Source: Penium margaritaceum
Taxonomy: Eukaryota > Streptophyta > Zygnematophyceae > Desmidiales > Peniaceae
Length of the DNA stretch: 64,000 nt
Direction: 5' to 3'
NCBI GenBank assembly: GCA_023375785.1
Contig: SZWC01003567.1
Location: 126,283-190,282 of the forward strand
How positions within the stretch are numbered: the stretch's first letter is position 1; each line of letters begins with the position of its first letter. The position numbers and the translations under genes are program-made. Positions 39,661 to 52,800 of this stretch are shown one piece after another. A model generated the notes under the pieces. It did not search any database and was not told where the DNA came from. It saw nothing but the letters and a program-made list of their open reading frames with translations.

Positions 39661-42600
39661 TGACCTTGCACGTATAAACAGGGTAAAAAACCGGTGTCTT
39701 GGCATGGCTAATGTGCGCAATGCCTTGACAAAGTTGGCATATGCCACTGACCATTACCACAAAGTTTACCCAGTACATCAAACGGCTATGAATCATAACA
39801 TGAGTCAGCCACGGTCAGAGTGTCCAATCACAGTGCAGTTATACTGGGCATTACCTTGCATGTATAAAAAAGTTAGAATACTGGTGGCTCGGTGTGGCTA
39901 TTGTGCGCAATGCCTTGACAAAGTAGGCATGTGCCACTGACCATGACCACAACTGTATCCAAGTGGCTTCTACTTCTATTGATCATAACACGAGTCAGCC
40001 ATGGTGAGAGTGTCCAATCACAGTGCAGATCTACTAGGCATGATCTTGCAGGTACAAACAAGGCAGAGTACTAGTGGCTGGTTGTGGCTATTATGTGCAA
40101 TGCCTTGACAAAGTTGGCATGTGCCACTGACCATGGCAACAAAGTTTACCAAGTGACTTTAACTTCGACGAATCGTATTACGAGTCAGCTACGGTCAGAG
40201 TGCCCGATCACAATGCACACCTAATATGCATGACCTTACATGTATAAACAGTGCAAAAACCCGGTAGCTTGGCACGGCTATTGTGCGCGATGCTTTGACA
40301 AAGTGAGCATGTGCCACTGACCATGACCAGAGTGTTTACCAAGTGACTTTAACTTCTACGAATCGTAACACAGGTCAGCCACATTCAGAGTACCCAATCA
40401 CAATGCACATATAATATGCATGACCTTGCAGTTATAAACAAGGAAAAAAACTAGTGGCGTGGCACGGCTATTGTGCGCAATGCCTTGACAAAGTTTACCA
40501 AGTACCTTAAACGGATATGAATCATGACACGAGTCAGCCACGGTCAGAGTGTCCAATCACAGTGCAGATATACTAGGCATGATCTTGCAGGTGCAAACAA
40601 GGTAGAATTCTGGTGGTTCGGTGTGCCTATTGTGCGCAATGCCTTGACAAAGGTGGCATGTGCCACTGACGATGACCACACAGTTTACCAAGTGACTCTA
40701 GCTTATACGAATCGTAACACGAGTTAGCCATGGTCAGAGTGCGCAATCACAATGCACACCTAATATGCATGACCTTGCAAGTATAAACAAGGAAAAAACC
40801 GGTGGCTTGGCACGGCTATTGTGCGCAATGCCTTGACAAAGTTGGCATGTGCCACTGACCATGACCACAATGTTTACCAAGTACATTAAACGGCGATGAA
40901 TCATAACACGAGTCACCCAGGGTCAGAGTGTCCAATCACTGTGCAGATACACTGGGCATGACCTTGCAGGTATCAACAAGGTAGAATACTGGTGGCTCGG
41001 TGTGGCTGTTGTGCGCAATGCCTTGACAAAGTTGGCATGTGCCACTGACCATGACCACAAAGTTTACGAAGTGACTTTAACTTCTACGAATCATAACACG
41101 AGTCAACCACGGTCAGAGTACCCTATCACAGTTCACATGTACTAGCCATGATCTTACAGGTATGAATAAGGTATAAAACGGGTGGCTTGGCACGGCTATT
41201 GTGCGCAATGCCTTGACAAATTTGGCAAGTGCCACTGACCATGACCACAACGTTTGCCAAGTACATTAAACGGCTGTGAATCATAACACAGGTCAGCCAC
41301 GGTCAGAGTGTCCAATCACGGTGCAGATACAATAGGGATGACCTTGCAGGTGTAAACAAGGTAGAATACTGGTGGATCGGTGTGGCTGTTGTGAGCAATG
41401 CCTTGAAAACGTTGGCATGTGCCACTGACCATGACCACAAATATATCCAAGTGACTTTACTTATATTGATCATAACACGCGTCAGCCAGGGTCAGAGTGT
41501 CCAATCACAGTGCAAATGTGTTGGGCATGATCTTGTAGCTGCAAACAAGGTAAAACACCGGTGGCTTGGTGTGGATATTGTGCACAATGCTTTGGCATAG
41601 TTGGCATGTGCCACTGACCATGACCACAAAGATTACCAGGTGACTTTAACTTCTACGAATAGTAACACAAGTCAGCCTCAGTCAGAGTGCCCAATCACAG
41701 TACACATCTAATATGCATGACCTTACAGGTATAAACAATGTAAAAAACCGGTGGCTTGGCACGGCTATTGTGCGCAATGCCTTGACAAAGTTGGCATGTG
41801 CCACTGACCATGACAACAAAGTTTACCAAGTACATTAAACGGCTATTAATCATGACACGAGTCAGCCACGGTCAGAGTGTCCAATCACAATGCAGATTTA
41901 CTGGGCATGACCTTGCAGGTATAAACAAGGTAGAATACTGGTGGCTCGGTGTGGCTATTGTGCGCAATGCCTTGACAAATTTGGCATGTGCCACTGACCA
42001 TTACCACAAATGTATCAAAGTGACTGTTACTTCTTTTGATCATAACACGAGTCAGCCACGGTCAGAGTGTCCAATCACAGTGCACGTGTACTAGGCATGA
42101 ACTTACAGGTACAAACAAGGTAGAATACGAGTGGCTCGGTGTGGCTATTATGCTCCATGCCTTGACAAAGTTGGCATGTGCCACTAACCATGCTTACAAA
42201 GTTTAACAAGTACCTTAAACGGCTATGAATCATAACACGAGTTAGTCACGGTCAGAGTGTCCAATCAAAGTGCAGATGTACTATGCATGATGTTGCAGGT
42301 GCAAACAATGTAGATTACTTGTGGTTCGGTGTGGCTATTGTGCGCAATGCCTTGACAAAAGTGGCATGTGCCACTGACTATGACCACAAGGTTTTCCAAG
42401 TGACTTTAACGTCTACGAACCGTAACACGAGTCAGCCACAATCAAAGTGCCTAATCACAGTGCACATCTAATATGCATGACCTTCCAGGCATATACAAGG
42501 TAAAAATCGGTGGCTTGGCACGGCTATTGTGCGCAATGCCTTGACAAAGTTGGCATATGCCACTGACCATGACCACAAAGTTTACCCAGTACATCAAACG

Positions 42601-42999
42601 GCTATGAATCATAACATGAGTCAGCCACAGTCAGAGTGTCCAATCACAGTACAGATATAATAGGCATGACCTTGCAGGTATACGCAAGGTAGAGTACTGG
42701 TGGCTCTGGGGGCTATTTTGTGCAATGCCTTGACAAACTTTGCATGTGCCACTGACCATGACCACAAAGTTTACCAAGTGACTTTTACATCTATTGATCT
42801 GACACGAGTCAGCCACGGTCAGAGTGTCCAATCACAGTGAAGATGTACTAGGCATGATCTTGCAGGTGCAAACAAGGTAGAGTACTGGTGGCTCGGTGTG
42901 GCTATTGTGCAAAATGCCTTGACAAAGTTGGCATGTGCTACTGGCCATGACCACAAAGTTTACCAAGTGACTTTAGCTTCTACAAAATGCAACACGAGT

Positions 43000-45900
43000 C
43001 AGCCACTGTCAGAGAGCACAATGACAGTGCACATCTAATTTGCATGACCTTGCAGGTATAAAAAAGGTAAACAACCGGTGGCTTGGCACGGCTATTGTGC
43101 GCAATGCCTTGACAAAGTTGGCATTTTCCACTGACCATGACCACAAAAGTTAACTAGTACCTTAAACGGCTATGAATCATAACACGAGTCAGCCACGGTC
43201 AGAGTGGCCAATCACAGTGCACATATGGTGGGCATGACCTTACAGGTATAAACAAGATAGAATACAGATGGCTCATTGTGGCTATTGTGTGCAATACCTT
43301 GACAAAGTTGGCATGTGCCACTGACCATGACCAAAAATGTATCAAAGTAACTTTTAATTCTATTTATCATAACACGAGTCAGCAACGGTCAGAGTGTCCA
43401 ACCATAGTGCAGATGTACTAGGCATGATCTTGCAGGTGAAAACAAGGTAGAATACTGGTGGCTTGGTGTGGCTATTGTGCGTAATGCCTTGACAAAGTTT
43501 TCATGCGCCACTGACCATTACTGCAAATGTATCCAAGTGACTTTTACTTCAATTGATCATAACACGCGTCAGCCACAGTCTGAGTGTGTAATCACAGTGC
43601 AGATGTACTAGGCATGATCTTGCAGGTGCAAACAAGGTAGAATACTGGTGGCTCGGTGTGGCTATTGTGCACAATGCCCTGACAAATGACAAATGTGGCA
43701 TGTGCCACTGACCATGACCACAAAGTTAACCACGTGACTTTAAATTCTACGAATCGTTACACGAGTCAGCCACGGTCAGAGTGCCCAACTACAGTGCAGG
43801 AGTACTAGGCATGATATTGCAGGTATAAACAAGTAAAAAACCCATGGCTTGGACCAGCTATTTCGCACAATGCCTTGACAAAGTTGGCATGTGCCGCTGC
43901 CCATGACCACAAAGTTTACCAAGTACCTTAAACGGCTATTGATCATAACACGAGTCAGCCACAGACAGAGTGTCCAATCACAGTGCAGATATAATAGGCA
44001 TGACCTTACAGGTATAAATTATGGTAGAATGATGGTGGCTCGGTGTGGCTATTGTGTGCAATGCCTTGATCAAGTTGGCATGTGCCACTGACCATGACCA
44101 CAAATGTATCCAAGTGACGTTTACTTCTATTGATCATAACACGACTAAGCCATAGTCAGAGTGTCCAATCACAGTGCAGATGTACTTGGCATGATATCGC
44201 ACGTTCAAACAAGGTAGAATACCAGTGGCTCGGTGTGGCAATTGTGTGCAATGCCTTGACAAAGTTGGCATGTGCCACTGACCATGACCACAAATGTATC
44301 CAAACGACTTTTACTTCTATTGATCATGACACGAGTCAGCCACGATCAGAGTGTCCAGTCACAGTGCAGATGTAATATGCATGATCTTGCAGGTGCAAAC
44401 AAGGTAGAATACTGTTGGCTCGGTGTGGGTATTCTGCACAATGCCTTCACAAAGTTGGCATGTGCCACTGACCATGACCACAAATGTATCCAAGTGACTT
44501 TTACTTCTATTGATCATAACACGATTCAGCCACAGTTGAGTGTCCAATCAGAGTGCTGATGTACTAGTCATGATCTTGCAAGTATAAACAAGGTAGAATA
44601 CTGGTGGCTCGGTGTGGCAATTGTGTGCAATGCCTTGACAAAGTTGGCATGTGCCACTGACCATGACCACAAACGTATCCAATTAACTTTTACTTCTATT
44701 GATCATAAAACGAGTCTGCCATGGTCAGAGTATCCAACCATAGTGCAGATGTACTAGGCATGATGTTGCAGGTGCAAACAAGGTAGAATAGTGGTGGCTC
44801 GGTGTGGCTATTATGCGCAATGCCTTTACAAAGTTGGCATGTGCCACTGACCATTACCACAAATGTATCCAAGTGACTCTACTTCTATTGATCATGACAT
44901 GAGTCGGCCACGATCTGAGTGTCCAATCACAGTGCAGATGTACTAGGCATGATCTTGCAGGTGCAAACAACGTAGAATACTGGTGACTCTGTATGGCTAT
45001 TGCGCGCAATGCCTTGACAAAGGTGGCAAGTGCCACTGACCATGACCACAAAGTTTACCAAGTGAATTTAACTTCTACGAATCGTTACTCGAGTCAGAAA
45101 TGGTCAGAGTGCCCACCTACAGTGTAGATGTACTAGGCATGATTGTGCAGGAATAAACAAGTAAAAAACCGGTTGCTTGGCCCATGCTATTGTGCGCAAT
45201 GCCTTGACAAAGTTGGCATGTGCCGCTGACCATGACCACAAAGTTTACCAAGTACCTCAAACGGCTATTGCTCATAACACGAGTCAGCCACAGTCAGAGT
45301 GTCCAATCACAGTGCAGATGTAGTTGGCATGATCTTGCAGGTTCAAATAAGGTAGAATACCAGTGGCTCGGTGTGGCTATTGTGCGCAAGTACTTGACAA
45401 AGTTGGCATGTGCCACTGACCATGACCATAAATGTATCCAAGTGACTTTTACTTCTGATGATCATAACATGAGTCAACCACAGTCAGAGTGTCCAATCAC
45501 AGTGCAAATATACTAGGCATGATCTTGTAGGTGCAAACAAGGTAGAATACTGTTGGCTCGGTGTGGCTATTGTGCATAATGCCCTCACAGAGTTGGCATG
45601 TGCCACTGGCCATGACCACAAATGTATCCAAGTGACTTTTACTTCCATAGATCATAACACGAGTCAGCCACGGTCACATTGTCCAATCAGAGTACTAGGC
45701 ATGATCTTGCTGGTGTAAACAAGGTACAATACTGGTGGCTCAGTGTGGCTTTTGTGCGCAATGTCCTGACAAAGTTGGCATGTGCCACTGACGATGACCA
45801 CAAAGTTTACCAGGTACCTTAAACGTCTATGAATCATAACACGAGTCAGCCACGCTACAAGTGTCCGATCACAGTGCAGATGTACTAGGCATGATCGTGC

Positions 45901-47600
45901 TGGTAAGAACAAGGTAGAATACTTGTCGCTCGGTGTGGCTATTGTGCGCAATACCTTCACAAAGTTGGCATGTGCCACTGACCATGACCACAAATGTATC
46001 CATGTGACTTTTACGTCTATTGATCATAACATGAATCAGCCACTGTCAGAGTGTCTAGTTACAGTGCATATGTAATAGGCATGATCTTGCAAGTGCAAAC
46101 AAGGTAGAATACTGGTGGCTCGGTGTGGCTATTGTGTGCAATACCTTGAAAAAGTTGGCATGTGCCACTGACCATGAAGACAAAGTTTACCAAGTGACTT
46201 TCACTTCTACAAATCGTACCACGAGTCAGCCACGGTCAGAGTGCCCAATCACAGTGCACGTCTAATATGCATGACCTTGGAAGTTTTTAACTAGGTAAAA
46301 AACCGGTGGCTTGGCACGGCTATTGTGCGCAATACCTTGACAAAGTTGGCATGTGCCACTGAACATGACCACAACGTTTACAAAGTACCTCAAACAGCCA
46401 TGCATCATAACATGAGTCAGCCACGGTCAGAGTGTCCAATCACAGTTTAGATATACTGGGCATGACCTTACAGGTGTAAACAATGTAGAATACAGGTGGA
46501 TTGGTGTGGCTAGTATGCCCAATGCCTTGATCAAGTTGGCATGTGCCACTGACCATGACCACAAATGTATCTAAGTGACGTTTGCTTCTATTGATCATAA
46601 CACATGTCAGCCACGGTCAGAGTGTCCAATCACAGTGAAGATAAACTGGGGATGACCTTACAGGTATAAAAAAGGTAGAATACTAATGGCTCGGCGTGGC
46701 TATTGTGCGCAATACCTTGACAAAGTGAGCATGTGCCACTGAGGATGACCACAAAGTTTACCAGGTGACTTTAACTTCTACGAATGGTAACACGAGTCAG
46801 CCACGGTCAGAGTGCCCAATCACAGTGCACCTATAATGTGCATGACCTTGCAGGTATCAACAAGGTAAAAAACTGGTGGCTTGGCATGGCTATTGTGCGC
46901 AATGCCTTGACAAAGATAGCACGTGCCACTGACCATGACCACAAAAATTACCAAGTACCTTAAACGGCTATGAATCATAACACGAGTCAGCCACGGTCAG
47001 AGTGTCCAATCAGAGTACAGATATACTCGGCATGACCTTATAGGTATAAATAAGGTAGAATACTGGTGGCTCGGCGTGGCTATTGTGTGCAATGCCTTGG
47101 CAAAGTTGGCTCGTGCCACTGACCATGACCACAAATAGCCAAGTGTCCTTTACTTCTGTTGATCATAACACAAGTCAGCCACGGTCAGAGTGTCCAATCA
47201 CAGCGCACATATATTGGGCATGGCCTTACAGGTGTTAAAAAGGTAGAATACTGGTAGCTCGATGTGGCTATTGTGTGCAATACCTTGACAAAGTTGGCAT
47301 GTGCCACTGACCATGACCACAAATGTATCCAAGTGACCTTTACTTCTTGATCATAACACGAGTCGGCCACGGTCAGAGTGTCCAATCACAGTGCAGATGT
47401 ACTAGGCATGATCTTGCAGGTGCAAACAAGGTAGAATACCGGTGGCTCGGTATGGCTATTGTGCGCAATGCCTTGACAAAATTAGCATGTGCCACTGACT
47501 ATGACCACAAAGTTTACCAAACGACTTTAACTTCTACGAATCGTAATCCGAGTCAGCCACCGTCAGAGTGCCCAATCACAGTGCACATCTAATATGCATG
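43000..47600 (+). repeat. Segmental duplication S3, copy 2, about seven monomers longer
   Basis: Partner of 36,430-39,660. The extra monomers include a further relative of the gtgccgctg variant at about 45,220, which suggests that the length was gained by repeated unequal exchange within the copy. Confidence 0.75.
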
Positions 47601-49739
47601 ACCTTGCAGGTATAAACATGGTAAAAAACCGGTGCCTTGGCACGGCTATTGTGCGCAATGCCTTGACAAAGTTGGCATGTGCCACTGACCATGACCACAA
47701 AGTCAACCAAGTACCTTAAACGGCTATGAATGATAACCCGAGTCAGCCACGGTCAGAGTGTCCAATCAGAGTGCAGATATACTGGGCATGACCTTGCAGG
47801 TATAAACAAGGTAGAATACTGGTGGCTCGGTGTGGCTATTATGGGCAATGGCTTGACAAAGTTGGCATGTACCACTGACCATGACCACAAATGTATCCAA
47901 GTGACTTTTACTTCTATTGATCATAACACGAGTCAGCCATGGTCAGAGTGTCCAATCAGAGTGCAGATGTACAAGGCATGACCTTGCAGGTATAAACAAG
48001 GTAGAATACTGTTGGCTCAGTGTGGCTATTGTGCGCAATGCCTTGACAAAGTTGGCATGGGCAACTGACCATGACCACAAAGTTTACCAAGCAACATGAA
48101 CTTCTACGAATCGGAAGACGAGTCAGCCTCAGTCAGAGTGCCCAATCACAGTGCACATCTTATATGCATGACCTTGCAGGTATTAACAAGGTAAAAATTC
48201 GGTGGCTTGGCACGGCTATTGTGCGCAATGCCTTAACAAAGTTGGCATGTGCCATTTACCATGACCACAAATGTATCCAAGTGACGTTTACTTCTATTGA
48301 TCATAACACATGTCAGCCATGGTCATAGTGTCCAATAACAGTGCAGATTTACTAGGCATGATCTTGCAAGTGTAAACAAGGTAGAATACTGGTGGCTCCG
48401 TGTGGCTATTGTGCGCAATGCCTTGACAAAGTTGGCATGTGCCACTGACCATGACCACAAAGTTTACCAAGTGACATTAACGCTTACGAATTGTTACACG
48501 AGTCAGCGACAGTCAGAGTAACCAATCACAGTGCACATCTTATATGCATGACCTTGCAGGTATAAAACGGGAAAAGAAACTGGTGTCTTTGCACAGCTAT
48601 TGTGCGCAATGCCTTGACATTGTTGGTATGTGCCACTAACCATGACCAAAAAAATTACCAATGACCTTAAACGGCTATGAATCGAAACACCAGTCAGCTA
48701 CATTCAGAGTGTCCAATCACAGTGCAGATATACTGGGCATTACATTTCAGGTTTAAACAGGGTAGAATACTGGTGGCTTGGTGTGACTATTGTGCGCAAT
48801 GCCTTGACAAAGTTGGTATGTGCCACTGACCATGACCGCAAATGTATCCTAGTGACTTATACTTCTATTGATCATAACACAAGTCAGCCACTGTCAGAGT
48901 GTCCAATCACAGTGCAGATATACTGGGCATAACCTTACAGGTATAGACAAGGCAGAATACCGGTGGCTCGGTGTGGCTATTGTGTGCGATACCCTGACAA
49001 AGTTGGCATGTTCCACTGAGCATGACCACAAATGTATCCAAGTGACTTCAACTTCTACGAATCGTAACACGAGTCAGCCACGGTCAGAGTGCCCAATCAC
49101 AGTGCAGATGTACAAGGCATTATCTTGCAGGTGCAAACAAGGTAGAATAGTGGTGGCTCGGTGTGGCTATTGTGCGCAATGCCTTAACAAAGCTGGCATG
49201 TGCCACTGGCCATGACCACAAAGTTTACCAAGTGACTTTAACTTCTACGAATCGTAACCCGAGTCAGCCACATTCAGAGTGCCCAATCAAAGTTCAGATG
49301 TACTAGGCATGACCTTGCAGGTATAAACAAGGTAAAAAGCCGGTGGCTTGGCACGGCTATTGTACGTAAATCCCTGACAAAGTTGGCATGTGCCACTGAC
49401 CATGACCACAAAGTTTACCAAGTACATTAAACGACGATGAATGAAAACATGAGTCAGACATGGTCAGAGTGTCCAATCACAGTGCAGATATACCGGGCAT
49501 GACCTAGCAGGTAGAAACAAGGCAGACTACTGGTACCTTGGTGTGGCTATTGTGCACAATGCCTTGACAAAGTTAGCATGTGCCACTGACCATGACCACA
49601 AATGTATCCAGGTGACTTCAACTTCTACGAATCGTAACACGAGTCAGCCATGGTCAGAGTACCCAATCACAGTGCAGATGTACTTGGCATGATCTTGCAG
49701 GTACAAACAAGGTAGAATAGAGGTGGCTTGGTGTGGCTA

Positions 49740-49810
49740 TTGTGCGCAATGCCTTGACAAAGCTGGCATGTGCCACTGGCATGCCAACTTTGTCAAGGCA
49801 TTGCGCACAA
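49740..49810. repeat. Inversion junction of the satellite (30-bp near-perfect inverted repeat)
   Basis: The left arm at 49,740-49,769 and the right arm at 49,781-49,810 are reverse complements with one mismatch (agctgg against aacttt-side agttgg), separated by 11 bp. Both arms are the conserved monomer core. To the left every monomer reads in the direct orientation, to the right every monomer is reversed. The join tggc|atgcc shows a few bases of shared sequence, compatible with microhomology-mediated inversion. Confidence 0.93.
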
Positions 49811-52800
49811 TTGTCACACCGATCCACTGGTATCCTTCCTTATTTATACATGTATGGTCATGCATAGTATATCTGCACTATGATTGGACACTCTGACCGT
49901 GGCTGACTCGTGTTATGATTCATAGCTGTTTAAGGTACTTGGTAAACACTGTGGTCATGGTCAGTGGCACATGCCATCTTTGTCAAAGCATTGCGTACAA
50001 TGGCCTTGCCAAGACATTTTACCTTGTTTATACCTGGAAGGTCATGCATATAAGATGTGCACTGTGATTCGGCACTCTGACCGTGGCTGAATCGTGTTAC
50101 GATTTGTAGAAGTTAAAGTCACTTGGTAAACTTTGTCGTCATAGTCAGTGGCACATGCCAACTTTGTCAAGGCATTACGCACAATAGCCACACCGGGCCA
50201 CCAGTATTCTACCTTGTGTACACGTGCAAAATCATGCCTAGCTCATCTGCGTTGTGATTGGACACTCTGTTTGTGGCTGACTTGTGTTATGATCAATAGA
50301 AGTAAAGGTCACTTGGATACATGTGTGGTCATGGTCAGTAGCACATGCCAGCTTTGTCAAGGCATTGCGCACAATAGCCACACCAAGCAACCAGTATTCT
50401 ACCTTGTTTGCACCTGCAAGATCATGCCCAGTACATCTGTACTGTGATTGGACACTCTGACCGTGGTTGAATCATGTTATGATGAATAGAAGTAAAATTC
50501 ACTTGGATACATTTGTGGTCATGGCCAGTGGCACATGCCAACTTTGTCAAGGCATTGCACACAATAGCCACAAGGAGCCACTAGTATTCTACCTTGTTTT
50601 TCCTAGCAAGATCATGCCTAGTACATATGCACTGTGATTGGACACTCTCACCATGGCTGACTTGGGGTTTGATCAATAGAAGTAAGAGTCACTTCCATAC
50701 AATTGTGGTCATGGTCAGTGGCACATGCCAACTTTGTCAAGGCATTGCACACAATAGCCACAAGGAGCCACTAGTATTCTACCTTGTTTTTCCTAGCAAG
50801 ATCATGCCTAGTACATATGCACTGTGATTGGACACTCTCACCATGGCTGACTCGTGTTATGATCAATAGAAGTAAAAGTCACTTGGATACATTTGTGGTC
50901 ATGGTCAGTGGCACATGCCAACTTTGTCAAGGCATTGCGCACAATAGCCATACCGAGGTACCAGTATTCTACCTTGTCTGTACCTGCAAGGTCATGCCTA
51001 GTACATCTGCACTTTGATTGGACACTCTGACGGTGGCTGACTTGTGTTATGATCAATACAAGTAGAAGTCACTAGGATACATTTGTGGTCATGGTCAGTG
51101 GCACATGCCAACTTTGTCAAGGCATTGCGTACAATAGCCACACCGAGCCACCAGTATCTACCTTGTTTGAACCTGCAAGATCATGCCTAGTATATCTGCA
51201 CTGTGATTCGACACTCTGACCATGGCTGACTCGTGTTATGATCAATAGAAGTAAAAGTCACTCAGGTACATTTGTGGTCATGGTCAGTGGCACATGCCAA
51301 GGCTTTGTCAAGGCATTGCGCACAATAACCACACTGAGCCACCAGTATTCTACCTTGTTTATACGTGCAAGGTCATGCACAGTATATCTGCACTGTGATT
51401 GGACACTCTGACCGTGGCTGACTCGTGTTATGATTCATAGCCGTTTAAGTTACTTGGTAAACTTTGTAGTCATGGTCAGTGGCACATGCCAACTTTGTCA
51501 AGGCATTGCGCACAATAGCTGTGACGAGACATCGGGTTTTTACCATGTTTATATTTGCAAGGTCATGTATATTAGACGTGCACTGTGATTGGGCACTCTG
51601 ACCGTGGCTGACTCGTGTTACGATTCGTAGAAGTTAATGTCACTTGGTAATCATTTTTGGTCATGATCAGTGGCACGTGCCACCTTTGTCAATGCATTGT
51701 GCAAAATAGCCAGACCGAGCCACCAGTATTCTACCTTGTTTATTACTGCAAGGTCATGCACAGTATATCTCTACTGTGGTTGGACACTATGACCGTGGCT
51801 GACTCGTGTTATGATCAATAGAAGTAAAAGTCACTTGGATACATTTGTGGTCATGGTTTGTGGTACATGCCAACTTTGTCAAGGCATTGCGCACAACAGC
51901 CACACCGAGCCACCATTATTATACCTTTTTTTATACCTGCAAGGTCATGCCTAGTACATCTAAACTGTGATTGGACACTCTGACCATGGCTGACTCGTGT
52001 TACGATTTGTAGAAGATAAAGTCACTTGGTAAACTTTGTGGTCATGGTCAGTGGCACATGCCAACTTTGTCAAGGCATTGCGTACAATAGCCACACCGAG
52101 CCACCAGTATCTACCTTGTTTGAACCTGCAATATCATGCATAGTATATCTCCACTGTTATTGGACACTCTGACCGTGGCTGACTCGTGTTACGATCAATA
52201 GAAGTAAAAGTCACTTGCATACATTTGTGGTCTTGGTCAGTGGCACATGCCAACTTTGTCAAGGCATTGCGCACAATAGCCACACCGAGTCACAAGTATT
52301 CTACCTTGTTTATACCTGCAAGGTCATGCACAGTATCTCTGCACTGTGATTGGACACTCTGACCGTGGCTGACTCGTGTTATGATTCATAGCCGTTTATG
52401 TTACTTGGTAAACTTTGTGGTCATGGTCAGTGGCACATGCCAACTTTGTCAAGGCATTGCGCACAATAGCTGTGCCAAGACATAGGTTTTTTACCCTGTT
52501 TATATTTGCAAGGTTATGCATATTAGACGTGCACTGTGATTGGGCACTCTGACCATGGCTGACTCGTGTTACGATTCGTAGAAGTTAAAGTCACTTGGTA
52601 AACATTTTTGGTCATGATCAATGGCACATGCCAACTTTGTCAAGGCATTGCGCACAATAGCCACACCGAGCCACCAGTATTCTACCTTGTTCATTCCTGC
52701 AAGGTCATGCACAGTATATCTGTACTGTGATTGGACACTCTGACCGTGGCTGACTCGTGTTATGATCAATAGAAGTAAAAGTCACTTGGATACATTTGTG

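Larger units (their letters stand above)
914..49780 (+). repeat. Main satellite array, 189-190-bp monomers, direct orientation
   Basis: About 257 head-to-tail monomers. The most constant parts are the core gcgcaatgccttgacaaag, followed by ggcatgtgccactgaccatg, and a second block gagtcagccacggtcagag. Between them lie two variable blocks that define three types: A (ccttaaacggctatgaatc, then usually tactggg), B (cttttacttctattgatc, then usually tactagg) and C (ctttaacttctacgaatcg, then usually taatatgc). Monomers are commonly 189 or 190 bp, with occasional short deletions. A length near 190 bp is close to a nucleosome repeat, as in many centromeric or pericentromeric satellites, but centromere function cannot be read from sequence. 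The many 60-100-codon reading frames here arise because 189 is a multiple of three and type C has an ATG just after a TAA; they occur on both strands and are not genes. Confidence 0.97.
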
